A stretch of 64,000 bases of DNA from Marinifilaceae bacterium (lineage in GTDB: Bacteria > Bacteroidota > Bacteroidia > Bacteroidales > Marinifilaceae), in assembly GCA_025210485.1 (NCBI GenBank), contig JAOARN010000121.1, forward strand, positions 1 to 64,000, in the 5' to 3' direction. A program made the translations under genes and the position numbers. Position 1 is the first letter of the stretch; each line of letters starts with the position of its first letter. Of this stretch, positions 9,619 to 18,077 are shown piece by piece. The notes below the pieces were generated by a model. The model ran no database searches, had not been told where the DNA came from, and worked only from the letters and a program-made list of their open reading frames with translations.

Positions 9619-10377
9619 TTAAGCTTTACGCCTGAAAACAAGAAATAAAAATGCCAGTAAAGAAATAAATATTATTATACTTCCTGTTACCTTTGTTATA
9701 CTAAGGACATAGGTTTTACCCTGAGGATCATAAGAATAACAAAATTCGAGAAGCCTATTAACTGTAGGACCTATCTTACCCTCAGCTGCATCAATCAGAC
9801 TCATCTTAAACTCAAATGGTAGAAAATACACTCCATTTAGATATCTGGTAATTTTAGCCTCTTTACTCGTAATCATAATACATCCAGGATGCAAATAATC
9901 ATTCCCCATCTTTTTATATCTAAAGCCTAAGGCTTGAGTGATTGCTCGACAGTTTATACTATCCGATGCAAAAAACTTCCATCCATCTGTGTTTGTTTGA
10001 TTTGTTATTAAATTACGGTAATTTATAGATTTACGTTTTGCTAAATCGGCTCCTTCTCTATAATCGAAACTTATTGTTAAAACTTGATAATCTTCGGTAA
10101 GTTTTAAATCAGATTTATTAACAACTTCAACTACTCCATCTAATAATGGACTGCAAATCCCTGGACATCTATAATACACCATCATAATAACGGTAGGCTT
10201 ATCTATCTGATCTACCAATCTCACCGTATCGCCTTTTATATTAATTACCATCAATGAATCCGACAAATGATTTCCTAATTTTTCAATCAAACCTACCTCT
10301 AAATCATTTTGAGCCTTTAACCCAAATATCAGAAACAGACAAATAAAAGCTGTACATAATTTTTGAAATAATCTCAT
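9619..10377 (-). CDS. SCO1/SenC copper chaperone
   Basis: 252 residues with an N-terminal hydrophobic signal or anchor (about 7-22), a thioredoxin-fold domain and a C-terminal transmembrane helix. The copper-binding C-P-G-I-C is at 71-75 (YYRCPGICSPLL), and the conserved histidine is in DYLHPGC at about 161. SCO proteins deliver copper to the CuA site of subunit II, which fits its place as first gene of the oxidase operon. Upstream, 370 bp separate it from the divergent mscS-like gene. Confidence 0.92.
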   Translation of the reverse strand: MRLFQKLCTAFICLFLIFGLKAQNDLEVGLIEKLGNHLSDSLMVINIKGDTVRLVDQIDKPTVIMMVYYRCPGICSPLLDGVVEVVNKSDLKLTEDYQVLTISFDYREGADLAKRKSINYRNLITNQTNTDGWKFFASDSINCRAITQALGFRYKKMGNDYLHPGCIMITSKEAKITRYLNGVYFLPFEFKMSLIDAAEGKIGPTVNRLLEFCYSYDPQGKTYVLSITKVTGSIIIFISLLAFLFLVFRRKA

Positions 10378-10456
10378 TTTACAGTTTGTTTATTTAAACT
10401 TAATATCATTTATGATTTTGTAATCTTTTCTAGATTATAAAAATGAAGAATAACAA

Positions 10457-10493
10457 AATAATCTATTAGGCTTAAAGGGTATAATAGATTATT
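10457..10493. repeat. Perfect 11-bp inverted repeat in a divergent promoter region
   Basis: AATAATCTATT and its exact reverse complement AATAGATTATT are separated by 15 nt. The site lies between the SCO1/oxidase operon (minus) and the MscS-type channel gene (plus). Without a U-tract it is more like an operator or structured leader than a terminator; function is unproven. The rest of the 370-bp gap shows no other feature. Confidence 0.35.
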
Positions 10494-10747
10494 AACTATC
10501 TAATTTTTGACTGGTGGAGTATATATAAATTTAATAAAAAAAAATTTATTTCACCAAAAGGAAATTTGAGATTGGAAGATTATTAACAATAATTTTTAGA
10601 TAGAATCAATTTACTTTCAGCTAATTTGATAACTATTATGCTATAACCAACATACTAGACTTAATATCTTTTTTTGGGGCTAAATAGGTTTATAAATAAC
10701 TTGGGTAAGTTGATTCGACTATTCATATAATGATTAAAGGATAAATA

Positions 10748-11923
10748 ATGAAAGATTACATAATCGATTATTTTGAGCATTTGCTTAAATATTTTGGACA
10801 TAGCATTGAAACCCCAATAATTGTAGATCTTATTCAATTTATTTCTACTATAATAATTGCAATATTAATGATTCCATTATTTAAAATACTTTTTAATTTT
10901 ATAATAAGAAGTATCTTAAAATCAAATAGAAAAAATTGGAATAAAATAATAAAAGAAAGAAAAATAGCTAATCAATTAGCAATTATCTTTTCTATTATAC
11001 TAATAAACTACTCCTATTGCAATATGGCTAAATCTTTTGAAATTTATACAGTTTATAAAATAATCAAACTTTGCTATAGTACAATGATTGTAAGCATAAT
11101 ACTAAAATCTATATTAATATTTGATAGTATTTATTCTCTATACCCAAACTCCAAGAAAAAACCAATAAAGAGCTATACTGAACTTTTAAGATTATTGGTT
11201 CTTGTATTTGGTATTATCTATACAATTGGAATTCTGGTAAATTTTGGATTAAAAGAGATATTTACAAGCATCGCAGCACTTTCAGCAATACTTATGATAA
11301 TTTTCAAGGATTCAATATCAGGCTTGGCAGCATCATTGCAGTTAAGTATAAACAATATGATTCAAATAGATGATTGGATAGAGATTCCATCTCAAAAGAT
11401 AATTGGTAAGGTGGTAGAAATAAAATTAAATCTAGTTAAAATAATCAATTCTGAAAATAAAGAAATTTGCCTTCCAATTTCAAGCTTATTATCAAACAGC
11501 TTTATCAATAACAGAAGTTTTGCAAATACTACAGACCGATTAATTTCTAAAACTCTGAGTTTTGAAATAGAAAATATAAAATTTATCAACAATTCCGAAT
11601 ACAAGTTAATAATTGAAAAAGAACAACTTAAACGATTAAAGCTTAATGTTTTTAAGAACAACAGCTCCAAACTTATAAATTCTTCTAGCACTAATTTAGA
11701 TCTCTACTTAATTTTCATGGATTTTTATATTAAACAACACAAGCTACTAAAGAGCTGTAATGATTTTGTTATTGAATACATAGGATTTCAAAGCACAAAA
11801 ATCAGCATAAATTTAAATTTTCATATAAAGGCTGAAAACAGTTTGCAAAAATTGGAAATTGAGAGACAGATAATTCAGGAGTTTATTCTTATTGCGAAAG
11901 AATTTGAACTTAAGATTTCCTAG
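10748..11923 (+). CDS. MscS-type mechanosensitive channel
   Basis: 391 residues. About five hydrophobic segments lead into the conserved pore helix and beta domain: SIAALSAILMIIFKDSISGLAASLQLSI (about 175-200), then the DDWIEIP and GKVVEIKLN signatures of the MscS middle domain, and a mixed C-terminal domain. It should open under membrane tension and release solutes. The arrangement resembles the YbdG-like subgroup. The stop codon overlaps that of the converging barrel-protein gene. Confidence 0.88.
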   Translation: MKDYIIDYFEHLLKYFGHSIETPIIVDLIQFISTIIIAILMIPLFKILFNFIIRSILKSNRKNWNKIIKERKIANQLAIIFSIILINYSYCNMAKSFEIYTVYKIIKLCYSTMIVSIILKSILIFDSIYSLYPNSKKKPIKSYTELLRLLVLVFGIIYTIGILVNFGLKEIFTSIAALSAILMIIFKDSISGLAASLQLSINNMIQIDDWIEIPSQKIIGKVVEIKLNLVKIINSENKEICLPISSLLSNSFINNRSFANTTDRLISKTLSFEIENIKFINNSEYKLIIEKEQLKRLKLNVFKNNSSKLINSSSTNLDLYLIFMDFYIKQHKLLKSCNDFVIEYIGFQSTKISINLNFHIKAENSLQKLEIERQIIQEFILIAKEFELKIS

Positions 11924-12636
11924 AATAGTCTATTTAATCTATAATAAAAACCTATATTAAAACTTAAACTTTGGTAAATCTCAAATCCCGTTTTATAATC
12001 ATCTACTGTATAGTACTTATATGATTTGTCGATCACATTCGTACGTTCAATTTTAACACTCGTTGTTTCAGGAAAACCTGCAATATAATTCAGTTTCAGA
12101 TTGGTATGAAAGCAAAATCTTTTATTTATCATATATATAAATCCCAATGATGGATTGACACCAAATTTATTATGTTTGATTTTATATAACTGCGATGGAT
12201 AAGCCGAATTACTTGGATATGGATTAGTGTTTGCTGAATCAAAGTCCACTCTATTCTTAAAAAAAAAGTATCCGAAAGCTAATGAAATATATGGCTTAAA
12301 ATCACGATCGAGGGTCTCAAAAAAATAACTACCCGAAAATAAAACAGGTAGGATTTCGAATTTAACATTATATTCTCCAAATTTAGATCCATCCCAAAAT
12401 TCGTCATCTCCTCCTAATCTCTGATAACCTGTCTCAAATCCGACTGCAATTCTCTTATTTATAAAGGTTTTGAAATCAAATCGTGCATCATAACCTAATT
12501 TTGAAATTTTACTTAAATCTCCAAAGGGATATGCTATACCAAAATTAGCTCCAACTAGGAATTTATCATTTCTATATTGTGTGAATGCATATTTAATCAC
12601 GAATATTAGTAGCATTGATAAAAATATTTTTTTCAT
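11920..12636 (-). CDS. Outer-membrane beta-barrel protein
   Basis: 238 residues with a signal peptide (MKKIFLSMLLIFVIKYAFTQ) and amphipathic strands throughout, starting FLVGANFGIAYPFGDLSKI and ending with aromatic YYRLNRLF, as in 8-stranded porin-like proteins. No precise family is recognised, and no enzyme motif is visible. It overlaps the stop codon of the MscS-type gene on the other strand. Confidence 0.75.
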   Translation of the reverse strand: MKKIFLSMLLIFVIKYAFTQYRNDKFLVGANFGIAYPFGDLSKISKLGYDARFDFKTFINKRIAVGFETGYQRLGGDDEFWDGSKFGEYNVKFEILPVLFSGSYFFETLDRDFKPYISLAFGYFFFKNRVDFDSANTNPYPSNSAYPSQLYKIKHNKFGVNPSLGFIYMINKRFCFHTNLKLNYIAGFPETTSVKIERTNVIDKSYKYYTVDDYKTGFEIYQSLSFNIGFYYRLNRLF

Positions 12637-13013
12637 AATATCTAATTTACGATTGTGTTATAGAGAGTGTAAAAGACTAAGATAGTGAGCCATACAAAAG
12701 TTTAATTCAATTTTTAAGTGTCTAAAACAAATACCTGCCTTATAATAAAAAAATTCAATTTACAGATTTATTATGTTACTTCAAATTTTCTTTTATTTCG
12801 AAATAAATTAATGTATTTATCTAAAATGTAAGATTAAAATCTTATCAATACTTCATCTTTAACATATATGATTCGACTTTTTCATGAAAGAATATATAAT
12901 CGACAAGTAAAGTACTCAATATCTGAACAAAACTAGATTTTCAACTTCTTAATTGGAAAGAATATAAATATTAAAATTTCACAAATATTACTAGAATAGT
13001 TAATATTTGATTT
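12637..13013. other. Intergenic region with no gene
   Basis: About 380 bp of AT-rich DNA upstream of the barrel-protein gene (minus) and of the candidate small RNA (plus). It presumably contains the barrel gene's promoter; nothing definite is visible. Confidence 0.35.
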
Positions 13014-13021
13014 TATCTTTG
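13014..13021 (+). promoter_or_regulatory. Candidate -7 element of a small RNA
   Basis: TATCTTTG matches the Bacteroidetes primary sigma factor -7 consensus TAnnTTTG. No matching TTTG is present 19 nt upstream, so support comes mainly from the structured, terminated segment that follows. Confidence 0.4.
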
Positions 13022-13025
13022 TGGC

Positions 13026-13116
13026 TCGGAGAATAATTTTTTGCGATTCTTCTCCTTGATTAAAAATTTTGGTTAATAGTTAGATGAAAGGGCGGAGGTG
13101 GTTACCGCCCTTTTTA
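13026..13116 (+). ncRNA. Candidate small RNA ending in a rho-independent terminator
   Basis: Downstream of the TATCTTTG element is a ~90-nt non-coding segment with two hairpins. The first pairs GGAGAA (13028-13033) with TTCTCC (13049-13054). The second is a strong terminator, AAAGGGCGG/CCGCCCTTT (13087-13113), followed directly by a T-run on the plus strand. No gene lies upstream on the plus strand for this terminator to serve, which argues for an independent transcript. The same hairpin could also end the helicase mRNA on the minus strand, the main alternative. Confidence 0.4.
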
Positions 13117-13123
13117 CTTTTTC

Positions 13124-15229
13124 TTAATTTTTATCGATATTCATCTCAGAAATATAATTATTTACCATTCGACATAATTCAACAGAATACCTATCAGCTT
13201 TAACTTTTCCAAATCCTTTTATCGCAATCAACTCTTTTCTATTAACAGGTAAATTATTTGATATATTTATCAAATCGGAATTTGAGAGAATTGCAGAAAT
13301 AGAAATATTGCTTTCCTTCGATAATAATTCTCTCCAATTTCTCAATCTTATATACAATTCCTTATTTTCAAGTTTTCTAATTATATTTTTAGGTTTCGAA
13401 TTTTTTACATTTGGTGCCTCCAATAAGGCCTTTGATCTAGTTTCAATATATATATCTATATCAAAACCAGAGGATATTAATTTTAGACATGTATTTTTAA
13501 CATATAATAATTCATTTATAATCTTAACTTGAGTTTTCATTTTCTTTTCGAGCGTAAGTCTCTCACTTTCAATCTCGGCACTCAACACAGAATCAAGTAT
13601 CTCAGGTACTTTTTCTAAAAAATAATTCGCACCACTTTTTAGTTTTTTATCTATCTCATCAACTCCCTCAAATTTACCATACTGCTGAAATGTTTGATAC
13701 AACCAATTTATAAATCGATTACCTACAATAACAATTTGATTTTCAAATTCAACAATCACTTCGCTCACCAATTTATAATACTCTGCACTTACACTATTTA
13801 TGCTCCTCTGCATCATTCTTTGCATTTCTGATAGTTCATATAAACAAGCATCAAAGTCAAACAAACTTTTTAATAAATCTAATGAATATCTATTTCGATG
13901 AATATCAAAAACATCCCAATCAGCCTGATTATCTTGAATCTTTTTGTTGAAATCAACTACTTTTGAATCACAAATAATATTTTCTTTATACACTTTTGAC
14001 CCTAATACCAATCCATCCAAACTGCGACATCGACTTAAAGCAACATAAGCTTGACCATGACTCCATGCCTGACTTATATTTATATATGCTTGATCAAAAC
14101 TCAATCCTTGACTTTTATGAATTGTTATCGCCCAAGCCAATTTTAAAGGATATTGAGTAAAACTTCCCACAACCTCCTCCTCCATTTCCATTGTTTCTTC
14201 ATTGAGCTTATATACGATATTTTCCCATCTTTCAGGATGCACTATTATTTCTAAATTATCCTCTTTACACTTAACTACTATTTCCTTTTCGTTTATTCCT
14301 GTAATTATACCTATTTTACCATTATAGTATTTTTTTTCTTCCGAACTATCATTTCTTAAAAACATCACCTGTGCTCCTTTTTTAAAAGATAACTGCCTGG
14401 CTGTTGGAAAAATATGTTCAGGAAATGAATCTTCTACATTTGCATCAAAAGAGAATGCTTTAGAGGAAATTTTCTCTAGATTACTATAATTAATCTCGTC
14501 AGCTGAAGAATTATGAGTAGTAAGGCAAATCATCTCACTATCTATTTCATTATCATACGATTCAATATACTGCTGGTTAAGTAATTTGAGTATTTCGAAG
14601 TTGGTATTATTATCTCTTACGGCATTTAGTATCTTTACAAAATCCTCATCTTTTTGTCGAAAAACTTTGTCTAATTCAACACAAACATAACCTGAGTCTT
14701 TTAATGCTTTACTCTCAAAAAAATACATTGATTTATAATAATTCTTAAGAATATCCCACTCCTCATCCTTTACGATAGGCGGCAACTGCTGCAAATCTCC
14801 AACCATTAAAACCTGCACCCCACCAAAAACCTGCTTAGATTTACGAACAGTTCTTAAAATTTTATCAATCCCATCAAGCACATCAGCTCTCACCATACTT
14901 ATCTCATCAATAATAAGCAAATCAAGAGTCTTAATGATTTTGATTTTGGACTTTCGCATTTTAGAACTACTTGCAGACAATTCGTCATCGGGCTCAATCG
15001 GACCAAATGGAAGCTGAAACATGGAATGAATAGTTACACCACCAGCGTTTAGTGCCGCAACTCCTGTCGGTGCTACTATTATCTTTCTCTTTATGGGCAG
15101 ATCTATTATCTCTTTTACAAGAGTTGTTTTGCCAGTACCTGCTTTCCCTGTCAAGAAAATACTGGTATTGGTATCAGTTATAAACTTTTTAGCTAAACTT
15201 ATTTTTTCTGTTACTTGTTTATCTGCCAT
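13124..15229 (-). CDS. PIF1/RecD-like superfamily 1 helicase with HRDC domain
   Basis: 701 residues from the ATG at 15229 (MADKQVTEKISLAKKF); the frame is open 15 codons further but this start gives the family N-terminus. Walker A is TGKAGTGKTT at about 27-36, Walker B LLIIDEISM at about 101-109. The late helicase motif WAITIHKSQGLSFDQAY and ALSRCRS follow around 380-415, typical of PIF1/RecD2. The C-terminal ~70 residues (LRNWRELLSKE ... IKGFGKVKADRYSVELC) form an HRDC nucleic-acid-binding domain. It probably unwinds DNA or DNA-RNA structures. It is a single gene, with the tandem repeats starting about 100 bp upstream. Confidence 0.9.
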   Translation of the reverse strand: MADKQVTEKISLAKKFITDTNTSIFLTGKAGTGKTTLVKEIIDLPIKRKIIVAPTGVAALNAGGVTIHSMFQLPFGPIEPDDELSASSSKMRKSKIKIIKTLDLLIIDEISMVRADVLDGIDKILRTVRKSKQVFGGVQVLMVGDLQQLPPIVKDEEWDILKNYYKSMYFFESKALKDSGYVCVELDKVFRQKDEDFVKILNAVRDNNTNFEILKLLNQQYIESYDNEIDSEMICLTTHNSSADEINYSNLEKISSKAFSFDANVEDSFPEHIFPTARQLSFKKGAQVMFLRNDSSEEKKYYNGKIGIITGINEKEIVVKCKEDNLEIIVHPERWENIVYKLNEETMEMEEEVVGSFTQYPLKLAWAITIHKSQGLSFDQAYINISQAWSHGQAYVALSRCRSLDGLVLGSKVYKENIICDSKVVDFNKKIQDNQADWDVFDIHRNRYSLDLLKSLFDFDACLYELSEMQRMMQRSINSVSAEYYKLVSEVIVEFENQIVIVGNRFINWLYQTFQQYGKFEGVDEIDKKLKSGANYFLEKVPEILDSVLSAEIESERLTLEKKMKTQVKIINELLYVKNTCLKLISSGFDIDIYIETRSKALLEAPNVKNSKPKNIIRKLENKELYIRLRNWRELLSKESNISISAILSNSDLINISNNLPVNRKELIAIKGFGKVKADRYSVELCRMVNNYISEMNIDKN

Positions 15230-15334
15230 CTTTTTCTGAAAAGTATAATTAAAATTCCACGTAAATATTTGCAATTTTTTAGATATTTATCAAATGTAGA
15301 ATATAAAATATAATTTTTAAATATTTGAATATAC

Positions 15335-16156
15335 TTTTATTATTCATTAAAAATCAGATCACCATAATAAAAGGCATAATTAACTATTCAAACTGTTTTG
15401 ATATGATTTGTTAGTCTTATTTTCTGCAGAATGAATTTGATGTCACCGTTTATGGTTGGTAAATTATACTCAGATATATTAGTATGCCAAACGCCCAACA
15501 CCTTACAAATAGTATCGTTTAATTTGCAATACGATTTTGTAAAGAAATCTGTAAACGCTAGAAAACCAAATTTTAATAACCGAAGAAGTATCTGCATATA
15601 ATTTTATTATTCATTAAAAATCAGATCACCATAATAAAAGGCATAATTAACTATTCAAACTGTTTTGATATGATTTGTTATTCTTATTTTCTGCAGAATG
15701 AATTTGATGTCACCGTTTATGGTTGGTAAATTATACTCAGATATATTAGTATGCCAAACGCCCAATACCTTACAAATAGTATCGTTTAATTTGCAATACG
15801 ATTTTGTAAAGAAATCTGTAAACGCTAGAAAACCAAATTCTAATAAACGAAGAAGGATTTTCATATACTTTTATTATTTATTAAAAATCAGATCACCATA
15901 ATAAAAGGCATAATAAACTATTCAAACTGTTTGATATGATTTGTTAGTCATATTTTCTGCAGAATGAATTTGATGTCACCGTTTATGGTTGGTAAATCAT
16001 ACTCAGATATATTAGTAATCCAAACTAGCAATACCTAACAAATACTATCGTTTAATTTGCAATACGATTTTGTAAAGAAATCGGTAGACCTTAGAAAACC
16101 AAATTTTAATAACCGAAGAAGTATCTGCATATAATTTTATTATTCATTAAAAATCA
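15335..16156. repeat. Three tandem copies of a 267-bp unit
   Basis: Units begin at 15335, 15602 and 15869 and a fourth begins at 16135 but stops after ~22 bp. Copies 1 and 2 are nearly identical; copy 3 is more diverged, with indels. All start with TTTTATTATTCATT (TTTATT in copy 3). On the minus strand, copies 1 and 2 each hold an open 69-codon frame (15388-15597 and 15655-15864) beginning M-[QK]-ILLRLL and ending HIKTV-stop; copy 3 has lost it. Nothing identifies the peptide. The repeat period is a multiple of three (89 codons), but a TGA separates the copies. It may be an expanded gene fragment or a non-coding satellite-like unit. Confidence 0.85.
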
Positions 16157-16368
16157 CATGGTGCCAAGTAACTTAAGCTTTAGATTCTATTAAACAATAA
16201 CTAACTATACATCAATTATTTTCGTACAAGGTATTTAAATTCACGGTATATTTTACATAAAAATAAGAAAAAGAAGGTGTTTTGGTATGTTTATTGTTAA
16301 GTAGCATTTAGCGTTTTTTAATTAATTTTAAAAAACACTTAGTTTAAAATAAAACTTAATTATAAATT
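16157..16368. other. Leader region before lipoprotein gene
   Basis: About 210 bp between the partial fourth repeat and the lipoprotein start. AT-rich, presumably carrying the lipoprotein promoter; no clear consensus promoter or structure found. Confidence 0.3.
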
Positions 16369-17253
16369 ATGAAAAAAACTTTACGCTTTTCCAAATTTGG
16401 AAAATTATCATTAGTGGCTGCTGTTGCCTTTAGTTCTTTATTTGTTTCATGTAGTGATGACGATGATGATACGGTAGATATGACAAAGGTGAATTTATTA
16501 ACAAAATCACCATGGTATCAGCAAGGTTCAGTAACTAAAGCTGGAGGAGAAAGCACTACTGACGACCTAACTGACTGCGAATTAGATGATGAGTATAATT
16601 TCAAAGATAATTACACATATGAATTTACTAATGGTAAGATTGTGTGTGACGATGACGATTTAAATTCTGAATCTACAGGAACATGGAAGTTTACAAGTAA
16701 TAATACAAAAATTGAAGGTAAATCTAAATCAGGTGAAAAAAGCCAGTTCGAAATTGTAAGTCTAACAGAAACTGAATTGAAACTTAAAATAGAAACCTCT
16801 TTCTTAGGTCAAAAATTCGAAATTATTACAACATATGCTCATAGCATAAAAGGTGAAGTAAAACCATCAGATAGTGAAGTTGCAAAGAAACTGACAAGTG
16901 GTACTTGGTATATCATAAAAGAGGAAGAAACTATAGATGGAGATACTCAGAATATACTTAAATCTCATATGTTTGACGATGAATATATATTATCAGCAGA
17001 TGGAAATTACAGTCTTACAGACGGAAAAATAAAAGATGAAAATGATAAAACACGTGCTGACAATGGAGTGTGGTCATTATCAGATAACGATACAAAATTA
17101 ACAATGACTTCAAAAACCACTGGTGAAACAGTACTTGAAATAATATCATTAACAGAAACCGAATGTAAATTGAGAACTACTATTACATTGGAGAGTGGTA
17201 AACAAGCTATATTCAATATGACTTTGAATAAAACGCCACTTCAAGTAGTATAA
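16369..17253 (+). CDS. Surface lipoprotein with two lipocalin-like repeats
   Basis: 294 residues. Signal peptide with lipobox LFVSC, the lipidated Cys at residue 28, followed by S-D-D-D-D-D. An acidic stretch right after the lipidated cysteine is the Bacteroidetes lipoprotein export signal, so surface exposure is likely. The mature part contains two homologous ~110-residue domains (about 40-150 and 165-285), each with L-T-[SK]-[GS]-x-W-Y near the start, DDEY, GxW in the middle, and SLTETE-[LC]-K-L near the end, as in lipocalin-like/DUF domains. Ligand and role are unknown. It is followed by its own terminator. Confidence 0.8.
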   Translation: MKKTLRFSKFGKLSLVAAVAFSSLFVSCSDDDDDTVDMTKVNLLTKSPWYQQGSVTKAGGESTTDDLTDCELDDEYNFKDNYTYEFTNGKIVCDDDDLNSESTGTWKFTSNNTKIEGKSKSGEKSQFEIVSLTETELKLKIETSFLGQKFEIITTYAHSIKGEVKPSDSEVAKKLTSGTWYIIKEEETIDGDTQNILKSHMFDDEYILSADGNYSLTDGKIKDENDKTRADNGVWSLSDNDTKLTMTSKTTGETVLEIISLTETECKLRTTITLESGKQAIFNMTLNKTPLQVV

Positions 17254-17273
17254 TCAACAATATGAATACTTAG

Positions 17274-17306
17274 AAAAAGGGAGCCTGGATTTTCAGCTCC
17301 CTTTTT
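17274..17306 (+). terminator. Rho-independent terminator
   Basis: AAAAAGGGAGC ... GCTCCCTTTTT, an 11-bp stem with an 11-nt loop and a T-run, 20 nt after the lipoprotein gene stop. Confidence 0.85.
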
Positions 17307-17351
17307 GCATATAATTAAATTGGATTATATTTATTTCAAAATTCAGATAAA

Positions 17352-18011
17352 ATGGAAATAGAAATATCTAATAATTTAAAAGAACTTTATTCGACCATAA
17401 ATCTAGCTGTCGTTGAAGCGGATGTAACTATACAACCATCAAAGCAAGATTTTATAGCTGAATTCAATAAATATGCTGATGAATTTAAAGCTAAGAATAA
17501 GATTGAAGATATAGCAAAGATACCTGCGATATACAACACTAGGTTAGCCTACAAAGCTTTTGGGAAACAACCTGCAAGATACAGAGTATCATCAGAAGCT
17601 ATGCTGCGAAGAATTGTTCAAGGCAAAGGTTTGTATTATATTAACAATATTGTTGATGTAAATAATTATGTTTCCGTAAAAACAGGATATGGAATTTGTT
17701 GTTTTGATAAGGAAAAAATAATTGGAGATAATATAGAATTCTGTTTATCTCCAGAGGGAGAATCATACAAAGGAATAGGTAAAAATGATATCAATATTAG
17801 TAAATTACCTGTTTTTAAAGATTCGTTGGGTTATTTTGGGAGTCCAACAAGTGATTCACAGCGAACAATGATTACAAATGACACAAAGAGTATTTTGTTT
17901 GTTATAGTTTCTTTTAGTGAAAAAACTTCTCTTGGCAATGCTTTGAATTTGTCATTAGCTTGTTTGGAAAAATTCGCAAATGCTAATATAAAAAAGAGCA
18001 GTATTTTGTAG
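17352..18011 (+). CDS. B3/4 tRNA-binding-domain protein
   Basis: 219 residues matching the stand-alone B3/B4 domain related to the beta subunit of phenylalanyl-tRNA synthetase. Typical segments are NTRLAYKAFGKQPARYRVSSEAMLRRIVQG (about 64-93) and the following YINNIVDVNNYVSVKTG. In the synthetase this domain edits misacylated tRNA; stand-alone proteins are little studied, possibly trans-editing or amino-acid binding (inference). Starts 45 nt after the lipoprotein terminator, converges on glyS. Confidence 0.85.
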   Translation: MEIEISNNLKELYSTINLAVVEADVTIQPSKQDFIAEFNKYADEFKAKNKIEDIAKIPAIYNTRLAYKAFGKQPARYRVSSEAMLRRIVQGKGLYYINNIVDVNNYVSVKTGYGICCFDKEKIIGDNIEFCLSPEGESYKGIGKNDINISKLPVFKDSLGYFGSPTSDSQRTMITNDTKSILFVIVSFSEKTSLGNALNLSLACLEKFANANIKKSSIL

Positions 18012-18028
18012 TTTATTTTCGAGGTAGA

Positions 18029-18063
18029 GACAAAGGATTATATTAAAATTACAATCCTTTGTC
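18029..18063. terminator. Bidirectional terminator
   Basis: GACAAAGGATT ... AATCCTTTGTC, an 11-bp perfect inverted repeat with a 13-nt loop between the converging B3/4 and glyS genes. Confidence 0.65.
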
Positions 18064-18077
18064 TTGAGTTTATTTTT

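Noticed and set aside
15698-15901. Plus-strand gene in the 267-bp repeats
   Set aside because: The open plus-strand frame is on the complement of the more consistent minus-strand frame, is not kept in the other copies, and has no protein-family likeness.
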